Source: an uncultured Bacteroidota bacterium (GTDB lineage Bacteria > Bacteroidota > Bacteroidia > Chitinophagales > Saprospiraceae). From it: 54,311 bases of DNA. This document shows, one piece after another, positions 35,638-44,685 of the stretch; position 1 is the stretch's first letter, and each line of letters opens with the position of its first letter. The notes beneath the pieces were generated by a model that was not told where the DNA came from, did not search any database, and saw nothing but the letters and a program-made list of their open reading frames with translations. The stretch is taken from the NCBI GenBank assembly GCA_937872515.1, contig CALMSX010000058.1, positions 1-54,311 of the forward strand, read 5' to 3'. The position numbers and the translations under genes were made by a program.

Positions 35638-36159
35638 TTATTTAATCAATGGAAAATACCGGTCACGGATGATTTCCATGTGGTGAACTGCATGACCTGC
35701 ATTGATGAAGGCCAGCGACAAAACTGACAGTTCCGTATCATTGGAATTGCCCTTTGCCATCAAATCTTCGGCAGTGAATGATTCAAACATGATCAGGCCG
35801 GATTGTCTGACAACCTCATACTCTTCCAGCAAGCTGTAAAGAGATCTGTGGCTTACCCTTGCCTTGTCTGCATAGGCATTTTCATCAAATCCGGGCAACC
35901 GTTGTTGTTCCCCTCTGGCAATGCACAAGGCCCGGTATAACATGATTCTTTCGGTATCTATGACGTGCTGTATGATTTGTTTAATCGTCCATTTGCCCTC
36001 TTCATAAACCTTATCACCCAAGGCAAAAAAATGTTCTCCGGCGCTGTTGTACATCTTCGGGCCGTATTCTCTCAATGCCTCTCTCCAGGAAACATCCGGT
36101 ATCTTTTGAATGTATCTGTCAAAATAATTGGGTACAATTTGAATGTCAGATCTTTTCAT
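35638..36159 (-). CDS. DinB-family protein
   Basis: A four-helix DinB/DUF664-type protein of 173 residues. The putative metal ligands are His in QIIQHVIDTERIMLYRAL and in INAGHAVHHMEII near the C-terminus. YFDRYIQKIPD at the N-terminus and ARGEQQRLPGFDENAYAD are typical of the Bacteroidota branch. Many members are thiol-dependent transferases, but no substrate can be assigned. It lies divergent to recX with a 53-base gap. Confidence 0.85.
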   Translation of the reverse strand: MKRSDIQIVPNYFDRYIQKIPDVSWREALREYGPKMYNSAGEHFFALGDKVYEEGKWTIKQIIQHVIDTERIMLYRALCIARGEQQRLPGFDENAYADKARVSHRSLYSLLEEYEVVRQSGLIMFESFTAEDLMAKGNSNDTELSVLSLAFINAGHAVHHMEIIRDRYFPLIK

Positions 36160-36212
36160 TTTCTTTTTCCGGTAAATCTATTACATTTATCAAAATATAA
36201 ATAATCTCAACA

Positions 36213-36686
36213 GTGATTAAAAAAAACAGCTGGACCCCAGACCAGGCCCTCACTGAACTTAAAAGATGGTGTGCCATGCAGGAGAGATCGCACGAAGCCG
36301 TCAGGACCAAGTTATACGAGCGAGGCATTTATGGAGATGATATGGAAAATATCATTGCTACCCTTATTTCAGAAAATTTTTTAAATGAACTGCGTTACGC
36401 AAAAGCCTATGTAAGCGGAAAATTTAAAATAAACAACTGGGGCAGAAACAAAATATTAGCTGGCTTAAAGATGGAAAAAATATCTTCCTATAATATTACC
36501 AAAGCCATGCAGACCCTTGATGAGGATGCCTACTCCGAAACCTTAAGGAAATTGATTGAAAAAAAGGAGAAGACCCTAAGTGGAAGTCGCCTTGAAAAGA
36601 AAAAAAAGTTATATGCTTATCTTTTGCAAAAAGGGTATGAATATCAAACCATTCAGAACTGCATTGACGATCGGGAAGACGAGTGA
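36213..36686 (+). CDS. recX: Regulatory protein RecX
   Basis: RecX limits RecA filament growth. The 157 residues are all helix and carry the three-repeat RecX pattern: ALTELKRWCAMQERSHEAVRTKL, LISENFLNELRYAKAYVSGKF and INNWGRNKILAGLK. The start is GTG at 36213 (MIKKNSWTPDQ after translation); no ATG is in frame nearby. The gene converges on a small exported-protein gene with a one-base gap. recA is not in the window. Confidence 0.9.
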   Translation: MIKKNSWTPDQALTELKRWCAMQERSHEAVRTKLYERGIYGDDMENIIATLISENFLNELRYAKAYVSGKFKINNWGRNKILAGLKMEKISSYNITKAMQTLDEDAYSETLRKLIEKKEKTLSGSRLEKKKKLYAYLLQKGYEYQTIQNCIDDREDE

Positions 36687-36687
36687 C

Positions 36688-37176
36688 TCATTGCATACGC
36701 AAGTCGAGCAAACGCAGCTTATATCTTTTGCCCATATGAAAATCCCTCTTGTAAAATGCTTTTTTTAAGCCCCAGCCGGCTGCCAGCGCGGCAACCCCAA
36801 TAACCACTTCTCTGGTACCAAATTCTGCCTTGTTATCCAGTCCCTGACTGATGGCGCCAAACACCAACCAGCCTCCACCAAAAGTGGTCAGCGCTATTGA
36901 CAAGGCGCCTACCCCGGGTCGGGTCTCCCGAAGAGCGGTGATATCTTCTACCTGAAGCATACCTTGTTCATGGATGATGGTGCCGGATTCGTAAATAAAT
37001 TTTTGCAGCACTATAGAATGCCACTCGTCTACCTGTTTTGTCTTTATTAGTATTTTTTGCCCCAGGTGGTATTTTATGGTCTCCGGGTTGTTTTGCATCT
37101 CTATCTGAAGATACTCTTGTCCACTGACCACCGTTAATGAGGCAAATAGAAATAAGACAAGGAGAATTGGCTTCAT
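36688..37176 (-). CDS. Small exported protein of unknown function
   Basis: Starting at ATG 37176 (MKPILLVLFLFASLTVVSGQ) it has a clean signal peptide and 162 residues; a frame up to 37197 adds seven residues before the signal. After a beta-rich region it has two weakly hydrophobic, glycine-rich segments (LSIALTTFGGGWLVFGA and VVIGVAALAAGWGL) that could be membrane-embedded. The C-terminus is basic. Similar proteins are common in Saprospiraceae-type genomes, but I know no function. Confidence 0.72.
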   Translation of the reverse strand: MKPILLVLFLFASLTVVSGQEYLQIEMQNNPETIKYHLGQKILIKTKQVDEWHSIVLQKFIYESGTIIHEQGMLQVEDITALRETRPGVGALSIALTTFGGGWLVFGAISQGLDNKAEFGTREVVIGVAALAAGWGLKKAFYKRDFHMGKRYKLRLLDLRMQ

Positions 37177-37307
37177 AAGTCTGCATTTAAAGGGCAAATG
37201 AATTAAACACTATGATCACTCTACAAATATACTGATCATCCCTTTCAAATGCATTATTTGCTTAATTTTATGATTCTTTTAACTTTTGCCAAATCTGCAT
37301 CTATCCT

Positions 37308-37871
37308 ATGGCTTATACAGAGTCCAATCTTTTACCCCTGGGCACCACGGCTCCTGCTTTTTATTTGCCCGACACCACAACAGGAACAGAAAAATCTTTT
37401 GACAACATCAAAGGTGAAAAAGGCACAGTGGTCATGTTTTTATGCAATCACTGCCCTTATGTGATTCATATCAACAGTGAGTTGGTCAGGCTGGCCAATG
37501 ACTATAAAGAAAAAGGAATTGGTTTTGTGGCCATATCCTCCAACGATGCAGTCAACTATCCGGAAGATGCCCCGGATAAGATGGCCATTGTAGCCAAAGT
37601 GCTGCAATACCCTTTTCCCTATTTATATGATGAATCACAACAGGTAGCCAAAGCTTATGATGCCGCTTGTACCCCGGACCTTTATTTGTTTGATGGAGAA
37701 GACAAACTATTCTACAGAGGTAGGCTCGACGATTCAAGGCCAAAAAACAATCTGCCGGTAACCGGTGTTGACCTGAGAAATGCCATAGACACACTCCTGA
37801 CCGGAGGCGGCTCGCCCACCGTTCAATATCCTTCAGGTGGTTGTAATATCAAGTGGAAGATTGTTATGTAA
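37308..37871 (+). CDS. Peroxiredoxin/thioredoxin-fold protein with CNHCPY motif
   Basis: This cytoplasmic AhpC/TSA-fold protein (187 residues) starts MAYTESNLLPLG and has the redox motif VMFLCNHCPYVIH near residue 45, cis-Pro region ACTPDLYLFDGEDKLFYRGRLDD, and a conserved C-terminal Cys in SGGCNIKW. It is a well-known Bacteroidota and proteobacterial group with a CxxC motif in place of the usual peroxidatic TxxC. Whether it is a peroxidase or a reductase is not known. The ATG at 37308 gives the normal N-terminus. Confidence 0.86.
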   Translation: MAYTESNLLPLGTTAPAFYLPDTTTGTEKSFDNIKGEKGTVVMFLCNHCPYVIHINSELVRLANDYKEKGIGFVAISSNDAVNYPEDAPDKMAIVAKVLQYPFPYLYDESQQVAKAYDAACTPDLYLFDGEDKLFYRGRLDDSRPKNNLPVTGVDLRNAIDTLLTGGGSPTVQYPSGGCNIKWKIVM

Positions 37872-37929
37872 GCTCCTTAAAAAACTATTATTGTCATGGA
37901 AAATTTGGATTAGAATTGTAATGGAGAAT

Positions 37930-40170
37930 TCAGTAATTGACCGAAACTCCAATACCAAAGCCCATATCACTGTCGTAGTGGGTACGGATGCCGATATATT
38001 GGTTTAAAATGTACTTCGCATCCACCATGTACTCTCGGTCCGAATTTACCATAAATCCAGCTCGAATCCTTCTGGAAACGGGAATGTCTTCGCGTTTCAA
38101 TTGTAGCCTTACATAGCCATCCTGATACAATTCACCGGTAAGATCTAACAACATCGGCAAGGTATACTTAATGCCGATACTCAAATTGGTTCTTAAGTCT
38201 TTTGTGTTGGTCTGACCAAAAATACTTTTTTCAGGAACATCAGATAATTCGCTTTTTCTATAGCGCCAGTCAAAACCAACAAAAGGCATCAGCCATTGCA
38301 TTTTACCAATATACCTCCCCACATGGGTCTCGGTCTCGTAGCCGTGGTGGTCGCGGTAACCAAGCCTCCATTCCGTACCAATGCTCCACCGGGTATTTTG
38401 TACCATCAGCATGCCATCGTTGCCATTGGTAGCGACATCGTTCACAAACATGAAATGATATTTACGATCGTCTGCGTGCAGTTTCTTTTCCGCCCGTTTT
38501 GCATCCGGGATCAAGGGGTTGTTTGGTTGTCCTTCATAACCAAATACACGGCCCATGCCGGCCATCATGTGGTAAAGGATGTGGCAATGAAAAAACCAGT
38601 CGCCTTCAGTATTGGCCGCAAATTCAAGTGTATCTGTTTCCATGGGCATGACATCGATAACGTTTTTCAACGGCGCAAAATCACCCTGGCCATTGATGAC
38701 CCTGAAATCGTGACCATGCAGGTGCATGGGGTGCCGCATCATTGAGCCATTGTACAGAACAATGCGTATAATTTCACCTTTCCGGATCAGAATTTTATCC
38801 ACTTCCGACAAGACGCGGTTGTCCAGACTCCATATATAGCGATTCATGTTGCCGCTGAGCTCGAATCGAAATTCTTTTATTACATGCTCTGCCGATAAGC
38901 TGGTCCTGGTCGTTGACCGCAGCATGGCATAGTTCAGGGTGACCGGCAGCGCCATTTTGCTTTTTCCTCCATGGTCATGGTCTTCCATTACTTCCATGTC
39001 TTTCATTTTATCACCTGCTTGTTCGGGAAAAGGCCCAGTAATTTCAGGGTACATGACCGTATTCATGTCCATTTGGTTCAATGACATTTCCATGCCCATG
39101 TCGTCGAGGTCGCCATTCATTTTCATCATGCCGTTCATCATCTTCATGCCTTCAAAATATTTCAATTTGGGCAACGGAGTTACAAGCTGCAAGTGGCCAC
39201 TTCCCAAAAACATAGACACCGATTGGGTCCGGTCTTCGGCGGTTGCCATAAATTCATAGGAGATATTGGCTTCCGGGACAGTGAGCACAATGTCATAGGT
39301 TTCAGAAACCGCAATGATAAACCGGTCCACTTCAACGGGTTCCACATCATTGCCATCGCTGGCGACAACGGTGATTTTTCCGCCCGCGTAGTGCAGCCAA
39401 AAATAGGTTGACGCTCCCCCGTTTGAAATGCGGAACCTCACTTTGTCGCCTGCTTTTAAAGAAGGTAAGGTGCTGTTTTCAAGACCATTCATCAGCATCT
39501 TATCATAATAAATGTCGCTTACATCCATGGCCAGCATACGTTTCCATTCGTTGCTGAGTTTGGTCTTAAAATGTCCAGCCTTTATGGCCTCGACATAACT
39601 CTGCGTGGAACCTTTTTGAATGGCAAACCAATCGGAAGCAATGTGCAGCATTCGATGCACATTTTCGGGATGCTGGTCTGTCCAATCGCTTAAAATCACC
39701 GGCACAGCTAGCAAATCATCGATGCCTTTTCTGAAGCCAGGGTCATTTCTTTTTTTCAAAAAGATGAGTGAGCCGTACATGCCGATTTGTTCCTGCAATG
39801 CGGTATGGCTGTGGTACCAGTGCGTGCCGTTTTGTATGACGGGAAAACGGTACACATGGCTGGTATTGGGTTTGATGGGCAACTGGGTGAGGTAAGGCAC
39901 CCCATCTTCCTGGTTCGGCAAAAATACGCCGTGCCAGTGAAGTGAGGTTTCTTCTTTTAACTGATTGTGTACATGAATCTCAGCGGTATCTCCCTCTGCA
40001 AACACCAGAGTTGGCATGGGAATTTGTCCATTTACGGCAATGGCTCTTTTAGCCTTTCCGGTATAATTTACAAGGGTATCTTTCACATACAGATCGTATC
40101 GTACCACCTTTTGAGCAAAGCCGGAACAGAAGCCAAAAACCATCAAAACAACAAAAACCCAAGGCCGCAT
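37930..40170 (-). CDS. Multicopper oxidase fused to a CopB-like barrel domain
   Basis: A signal peptide (1-19) leads to three cupredoxin domains with copper ligands SLHWHG (78-80), HWYHSH (117-122), HPMHLHGHDF and WFFHCHILYHMMAGM. A Met-rich insert (about 340-400) resembles CopA/PcoA and should bind Cu(I). The last 150 or so residues form a beta-rich segment with alternating aromatic residues (WRLGYRDHHGYETETHVG to GIGVSVNY) like the CopB outer-membrane protein. It probably oxidises Cu(I) in the periplasm. It follows the DUF3347 gene by two bases. Confidence 0.9.
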   Translation of the reverse strand: MRPWVFVVLMVFGFCSGFAQKVVRYDLYVKDTLVNYTGKAKRAIAVNGQIPMPTLVFAEGDTAEIHVHNQLKEETSLHWHGVFLPNQEDGVPYLTQLPIKPNTSHVYRFPVIQNGTHWYHSHTALQEQIGMYGSLIFLKKRNDPGFRKGIDDLLAVPVILSDWTDQHPENVHRMLHIASDWFAIQKGSTQSYVEAIKAGHFKTKLSNEWKRMLAMDVSDIYYDKMLMNGLENSTLPSLKAGDKVRFRISNGGASTYFWLHYAGGKITVVASDGNDVEPVEVDRFIIAVSETYDIVLTVPEANISYEFMATAEDRTQSVSMFLGSGHLQLVTPLPKLKYFEGMKMMNGMMKMNGDLDDMGMEMSLNQMDMNTVMYPEITGPFPEQAGDKMKDMEVMEDHDHGGKSKMALPVTLNYAMLRSTTRTSLSAEHVIKEFRFELSGNMNRYIWSLDNRVLSEVDKILIRKGEIIRIVLYNGSMMRHPMHLHGHDFRVINGQGDFAPLKNVIDVMPMETDTLEFAANTEGDWFFHCHILYHMMAGMGRVFGYEGQPNNPLIPDAKRAEKKLHADDRKYHFMFVNDVATNGNDGMLMVQNTRWSIGTEWRLGYRDHHGYETETHVGRYIGKMQWLMPFVGFDWRYRKSELSDVPEKSIFGQTNTKDLRTNLSIGIKYTLPMLLDLTGELYQDGYVRLQLKREDIPVSRRIRAGFMVNSDREYMVDAKYILNQYIGIRTHYDSDMGFGIGVSVNY

Positions 40171-40172
40171 GG

Positions 40173-40622
40173 TTAATTCAATTTTTTATCCGATACCTTG
40201 CCACAGGTAAGCATCGATGCACCATAATATGGATTTTTAATGGCGGACTCCAGGCTGATCCAGTAGGCCCTTTTCATCGGGCAATACTGGTAATATAGGT
40301 CAAGTTTGACCTTTTCACCTTTGTCCAGCATGGCCCACATCTCGGTGGATAAGCCGGCGAAGGCTATTCTTTGAATTTCGATGTTGTCAGTATCACAGAT
40401 TCTGCGAAGCGCTTTGGTAACAGCTTCTTTCTGCTCAAAGTCACTTTCTTTATCAACCATATAAAAAAACTCCGTGGCTTTCGTTTTAGCCAACTTTCCA
40501 TCATCAGCCACCAGGGCATCTTTTACTTTGAGGTAGGACAAAAGCAAGTCTTGAGGCTTATGCTGTGCCATGGCAAAAAACGTCAAGACGGTCATGGCCA
40601 GAAAAGTGGATATTGATTTCAT
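40173..40622 (-). CDS. DUF3347-domain exported protein (copper locus)
   Basis: A signal peptide (1-19) is followed by a helical DUF3347 domain of about 120 residues, ending with the signature YYQYCPMKRAYWISLESAIKNPYYGASMLTCGKV. The Cys, Met and His residues of this domain are often linked to copper or to CusB-like efflux proteins. It is the first gene of a two-gene operon with the multicopper oxidase and probably acts as a periplasmic copper carrier or chaperone. The role is inference. Confidence 0.87.
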   Translation of the reverse strand: MKSISTFLAMTVLTFFAMAQHKPQDLLLSYLKVKDALVADDGKLAKTKATEFFYMVDKESDFEQKEAVTKALRRICDTDNIEIQRIAFAGLSTEMWAMLDKGEKVKLDLYYQYCPMKRAYWISLESAIKNPYYGASMLTCGKVSDKKLN

Positions 40623-40666
40623 TGTTTACTAATTTTAATAATTGATGAATAAGTCATTCATGCTGG

Positions 40667-40780
40667 ATCCAAAAATTTTGGATTCGGCAGCCAGTAACAG
40701 TTATTTACTGGTATTACAAAGTTGCAGACTTTTAGGTCCGTCTGCTTTATGCAATTTGGTAAAAGATTTATACCTTTTAC
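40667..40780. promoter_or_regulatory. Cluster of four inverted repeats upstream of DUF3347
   Basis: The 165-base gap between the copA stop and the DUF3347 start holds four separate inverted repeats. They are ATCCAAAA/TTTTGGAT (40667-40683), CCAGTAA/TTACTGG (40691-40711), GCAGAC/GTCTGC (40724-40745) and GTAAAAG/CTTTTAC (40759-40780). On the minus strand CAACTTTG, close to a -7 box, lies between the second and third. Likely mixed functions are copA transcript termination and operators for the oxidase operon. Confidence 0.55.
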
Positions 40781-40787
40781 GTTTATG

Positions 40788-43202
40788 TCACTTACTCCAC
40801 TTCAGGCGCAGGCTGTTGCTCACCACACTTAGGCTGCTCAGCGCCATGGCTCCTCCTGCAATCATCGGGTTGAGCAAAAAGCCATTGAATGGATACAATA
40901 GACCGGCTGCAATGGGTATGCCTATCACATTGTAGATGAAGGCCCAGAAGAGATTCTGTCGAATCGTGGCCACCGTCTGGCGTGACAAACGGATGGCAGC
41001 CGGGATCTTATTCAGGTCGGAAGAAACAATGGTCATTTTGGCAACATCTTTGGCAATGTCGCTGCCCTTTCCCATGGCAATGCTCACATCGGCTTGGGCC
41101 AGGGCGGCGCTGTCGTTGATGCCGTCGCCAACCATAGCCACTACTTTTCCTTCGTTTTGCAATCTTTTGATGAAGCCCGCCTTTGCTTCCGGTAAAACCC
41201 CGGCTTCAAAATGGTTGATGCCCGCTGCTTCGGCTACGGCACTTGCTGTCTCATAATGATCACCGGTGAGCATGACGACCTCAATGCCCATGTGGGTCAG
41301 TTGGCGTACAGCTTCCACCGAAGTGGCTTTGATCTTATCCGAAATAGCCAGGACTGCCAATGCATTTTTTTCATCAGCAAACCAAACCATCGTCTTTGCT
41401 TCTGCTTTCCACAACTCCGCTTTAGAATTCAGCACGTCCTTTATTATTATACTATGGGTTTCCAGTAATTTCTTGTTTCCCACAAAATAAATTTTACCTT
41501 CAACCCGCGCCTTCAGGCCCATTCCGGAGATGTTTTCAAAATCAGAATAGGGCACAAGATTGGTTTGCGTTAAATGTTTAGTCACCGCTTCGGCCAAAGG
41601 GTGGGCCGAAAGGTACTCCAGGGTAAATAAGATCTTTTTTATTTCTGCGTCCTCTCTCAGCCAAAAAGCATCGGTGACAACAGGCCTTCCTTCAGTGATC
41701 GTACCCGTTTTATCCAGCACCACCAAATTTACTTTACGGGCCAGTTCAAGACTCTCCGCGTCTTTGATCAAGATGCCCCTTTCTGCACCCCTGCCAACAC
41801 CTACGATGATAGCCGTTGGTGTGGCTAGACCCAAGGCACACGGACAGGCAATGACCAGCACGGTGACCAGCGCCATCAGGCCATGGGTAAAGCCGTTTAC
41901 ACCACCAAATATCCACCAAATGACAAAAGCTGTCAACGCTATGCCCATAACCACCGGCACAAAAATACCAGCAATTTTGTCGACCAATTTTTGCACCGGT
42001 GACTTACTGCCTTGGGCATTTTGCACAAGGGCGATGATCCTGGCCAGCATTGTGTCAGAACCCACAGCATCAGCCCTGAACTGAAAACTTCCTTTCTGAT
42101 TGAGGGTTCCTGCAAATACTTTTTCACCTACATTTTTTTCCACCGGAATGGGTTCTCCCGTCAACATGCTTTCATCAACAAAAGAAGTGCCGCTGAGGAT
42201 GGTGCCATCCACTGCCACGATGTCTCCTGGTTTTACCAACAGTACATCGTTGGATTTTACGGCTTCAACTGTCCCCTCTGTCACATTGTTATTGGCATCC
42301 ACGAGGTACACTTTCGCAGGATGGAGGTTCATGAGTTTTTTGATGGCTGCGGATGTGTTTCCCTTGGCCCGTTCTTCTAACAACTTTCCTAACAGAATAA
42401 AGGAGATTACCACCGCAGCGGCTTCAAAATACACATGGCCGTGCAGACCCCTTGCGTGCCAGAATGAAGGTGCCACAGTGTTGAATACACTGAAAACATA
42501 AGCCACGCCTGTGCTCAGGGCCACCAGGGTATCCATATTGGCAGACCGGTGGCGTGTCTGTTTCCAGGCATTAATGAAAAAATCTTTTCCAAACCACAGT
42601 ACGACCGGCGTGGACAAGATCCACATGATGTAATTGGCATAAGGCATGTCCATAAAAAACATACCAACGACTACTACTGGCAGTGTAAATGCAATGGCAC
42701 CGATGGTGTGCAGCCTTAATTTTTGATAATGTTTTTCATAAATTTTTTCGATCGTTTCAGTTTCTTCTCCGTCATTTTTCAGCAACAAATCATAGCCGAC
42801 TTCCTGTACTGCCTTTCTAATTTTTTCAAGGCTGGTCAGGGAAGGAATGTACTCGATGGTGGCCGCTCCGTTGGCATAGTTGACCGCCCCGCTTACTACT
42901 CCGGGCAATATTTTGATTGCATTTTCTACGTTCATCGCACAGGAAGCACAGGACATCTGCAACACAGGAAGGGTCTTTTTGACCGTAGGCACGCCATAGC
43001 CCAGGTCACGGATGAGTGCCACCGCCTGCCCGAGCAATTCACCGGAATCGCCCTCGATGATGGCCCTGCGATTGTTTAGTTCTACTTTGTGGGAGCTGAC
43101 GCCTTGAAGTTCATTCAGTCCTTTTTCTATGATGAGAGCACAGTGTTCGCTTTCCACTCCGTCCAGCGGCACTATGATGGTCGATTTGATTTGATCCGAC
43201 AT
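40788..43202 (-). CDS. copA: Copper-exporting P1B-type ATPase CopA
   Basis: The 804-residue pump has an N-terminal HMA-like domain without its CxxC (GVESEHC), then a normal HMA domain with CASC (Cys85 and Cys88). Eight TM helices follow with the ion-site CPC in [19 protein letters not shown] (phosphorylated Asp), SAHPLAEA (the HP motif) and [15 protein letters not shown]. This set is diagnostic for Cu(I) export from the cytoplasm. An AraC-type sensor gene with a CxxC head lies upstream, and a palindromic operator sits at its promoter. Confidence 0.95.
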   Translation of the reverse strand: MSDQIKSTIIVPLDGVESEHCALIIEKGLNELQGVSSHKVELNNRRAIIEGDSGELLGQAVALIRDLGYGVPTVKKTLPVLQMSCASCAMNVENAIKILPGVVSGAVNYANGAATIEYIPSLTSLEKIRKAVQEVGYDLLLKNDGEETETIEKIYEKHYQKLRLHTIGAIAFTLPVVVVGMFFMDMPYANYIMWILSTPVVLWFGKDFFINAWKQTRHRSANMDTLVALSTGVAYVFSVFNTVAPSFWHARGLHGHVYFEAAAVVISFILLGKLLEERAKGNTSAAIKKLMNLHPAKVYLVDANNNVTEGTVEAVKSNDVLLVKPGDIVAVDGTILSGTSFVDESMLTGEPIPVEKNVGEKVFAGTLNQKGSFQFRADAVGSDTMLARIIALVQNAQGSKSPVQKLVDKIAGIFVPVVMGIALTAFVIWWIFGGVNGFTHGLMALVTVLVIACPCALGLATPTAIIVGVGRGAERGILIKDAESLELARKVNLVVLDKTGTITEGRPVVTDAFWLREDAEIKKILFTLEYLSAHPLAEAVTKHLTQTNLVPYSDFENISGMGLKARVEGKIYFVGNKKLLETHSIIIKDVLNSKAELWKAEAKTMVWFADEKNALAVLAISDKIKATSVEAVRQLTHMGIEVVMLTGDHYETASAVAEAAGINHFEAGVLPEAKAGFIKRLQNEGKVVAMVGDGINDSAALAQADVSIAMGKGSDIAKDVAKMTIVSSDLNKIPAAIRLSRQTVATIRQNLFWAFIYNVIGIPIAAGLLYPFNGFLLNPMIAGGAMALSSLSVVSNSLRLKWSK

Positions 43203-43215
43203 ACATTTTTATTTT

Positions 43216-43237
43216 AGGCAAAGGTGCACCTATGCCT
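43216..43237. promoter_or_regulatory. Palindromic operator at the copA promoter
   Basis: Two 11-base arms, AGGCAAAGGTG and CACCTATGCCT, form a 22-base palindrome with one mismatched pair and a perfect core AGGTGCACCT (43222-43231). On the minus strand it overlaps CACCTTTG, one base from a -7 box, 14 bases upstream of the copA ATG. Position and symmetry suggest a dimeric metal regulator binds here; the AraC protein next door is a candidate. Confidence 0.55.
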
Positions 43238-43278
43238 GAAAACACTCTTTATGTAATTATGAGATAATTTTATAAGAT

Positions 43279-43836
43279 TTAAACTTCATCGAGCGGTTTT
43301 CGTTTGCTTCCCCTCATCTGTTTGAATACCGTTGGCGTAATTCCCGTCACACTTTTGAACTGACTGCTAAGATAAGCCACACTGGAATAATTCAGCTGAA
43401 TTGCAATTTCACTCAGGGTAAGTTCATCGTAGATTAGCAGCTCCTTCACCTTTTCGATCTTTTGTGCAATAAAATATTTTTCGATGGTGATGCCCTCCAC
43501 TTCCGAAAACAAATTGCTGAGGTAATGATAATCATGATGCAATTTATCTCGCAATAGGTTTGACATGTTTTCTTTCAGTTCCACATTTTTTTTGTGCACC
43601 AGATCGATGATCACGTTTTTGATCTGTTCGATCAACCTCGATTTTTTGTCATCGATGAGTTCGAAGCCCAGGTCCAGCAAGTTGGTTTTTAATAGTTCTT
43701 TATCCTCAGCCTTCAGCTCTTCTGTAATGTCCACTTCACCCAATTCAACCAGGCGGGCTTCATACCCCATTTGTTCAAACAGTTCTTTCACAGCCTTTTT
43801 GCATCGGTTGCAAACCATGTTTTTGATATAAATCAT
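43279..43836 (-). CDS. AraC-family regulator with N-terminal CxxC metal-binding head
   Basis: The protein (185 residues) begins MIYIKNMVCNRCKKAV, an HMA-like metal-binding start with Cys9 and Cys12. A short alpha/beta region follows, then a C-terminal AraC double helix-turn-helix (about 100-178: LTLSEIAIQLNYSSVAYLSSQFKSVTGITPTVFKQMR). Since it precedes copA, it is likely a copper- or silver-responsive activator. This head is much smaller than usual AraC effector domains. An AT-rich 9-base inverted repeat lies upstream of it. Confidence 0.88.
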   Translation of the reverse strand: MIYIKNMVCNRCKKAVKELFEQMGYEARLVELGEVDITEELKAEDKELLKTNLLDLGFELIDDKKSRLIEQIKNVIIDLVHKKNVELKENMSNLLRDKLHHDYHYLSNLFSEVEGITIEKYFIAQKIEKVKELLIYDELTLSEIAIQLNYSSVAYLSSQFKSVTGITPTVFKQMRGSKRKPLDEV

Positions 43837-44138
43837 TTCCAGTTGAACTTAACCATGCTAATAATTTATAAATATAATAAATTATAGCAATCCATATACT
43901 AGGATAATTTTATCCAATAGGATTCTTTTAAATGTAGGAATTTAAATAGAAAGCTGGCTTGCTTTCGAATAACCATCCTTTGAATGGATCAAAAACAGGG
44001 TCCTAGCAAATAGTTAAATACGAATAAAAGATACCGGATCATTTGAAAATCGTATGACACCTCTTTACCTAAAGAATAAATTTCCCTCTTTTAAAAGGTT
44101 AATACATTTCTTTATAATCAGGATATATAAAAACTAAT
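43837..44138. other. Intergenic stretch upstream of the AraC gene
   Basis: It carries no credible gene. The only clear element is the inverted repeat ATAATTTAT (43861-43869) with ATAAATTAT (43877-43885). The loop, read leftwards, contains TATATTTA, one base from a -7 box, about 30 bases before the AraC ATG, so it may be an autoregulatory site. The rest is AT-rich without further structure I can support. Confidence 0.45.
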
Positions 44139-44549
44139 TCATTTGCTCCTGTGGAAATGATGGTGGTAGCAGTCAAAACACCAGTCAATCAAAACGAGTT
44201 TATCGTCTTTGAGTTCAACGGAAAAATTAGTGCCGTCTGCCAACTCGATGTATGTTTTTTCCTCTGTACCAAAAATGACATCTTCCGATAATTTGTAGTC
44301 ATATTGATTCTTTATAATGATTGAATCTCCATGATACCAGGTAAAAGTGAGGTCGTCAATCACAATTTTCTGACTTGTTTTTTCTGATTCCGGCGTTAAC
44401 GTCCATCCGCCAAAGCCACCTACTGACTTTTCCCAAATCCAGGTGCCCTTCAGCGATAATTTGTCGCAAGTTTCTTCACTTTCTTTTTTACAGGATACAG
44501 CAAGTGTCAGCAATAATAAAAGAATTAACCGCATGGTGTTTTTTTTCAA
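44139..44549 (-). CDS. Small lipoprotein with His/Cys-rich tail
   Basis: A lipobox TLAVSC near residue 20 follows a hydrophobic signal. The mature domain (about 115 residues) is beta-rich and begins CDKLSLKGTWIWEKSVGGFGGWTLTPES, a pattern of lipocalin-like small lipoproteins in Bacteroidota. The C-terminus CFDCYHHHFHRSK has two Cys and four His in 11 residues and could bind a metal. It is encoded upstream of the copper genes on the same strand but 300 bases away, so membership of that regulon is only a guess. ATG at 44534 is an alternative start. Confidence 0.75.
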   Translation of the reverse strand: MKKNTMRLILLLLLTLAVSCKKESEETCDKLSLKGTWIWEKSVGGFGGWTLTPESEKTSQKIVIDDLTFTWYHGDSIIIKNQYDYKLSEDVIFGTEEKTYIELADGTNFSVELKDDKLVLIDWCFDCYHHHFHRSK

Positions 44550-44685
44550 TAGACGCTCAATACCGGTTCAGGGGTTGGGTATTAAAAAAATAATATTCGA
44601 TTTAGGCCTGGAATTAAGGTATTAACATAATATTAAACAACACGTAGCCTCAACCTTCGTTTTGTGATCAAAGACCTTTATCTAA

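Noticed and set aside
40741..40780. Classical terminator for copA
   Set aside because: The inverted repeats downstream of copA lack a U-run on the minus strand, so I describe them as inverted repeats of uncertain role.
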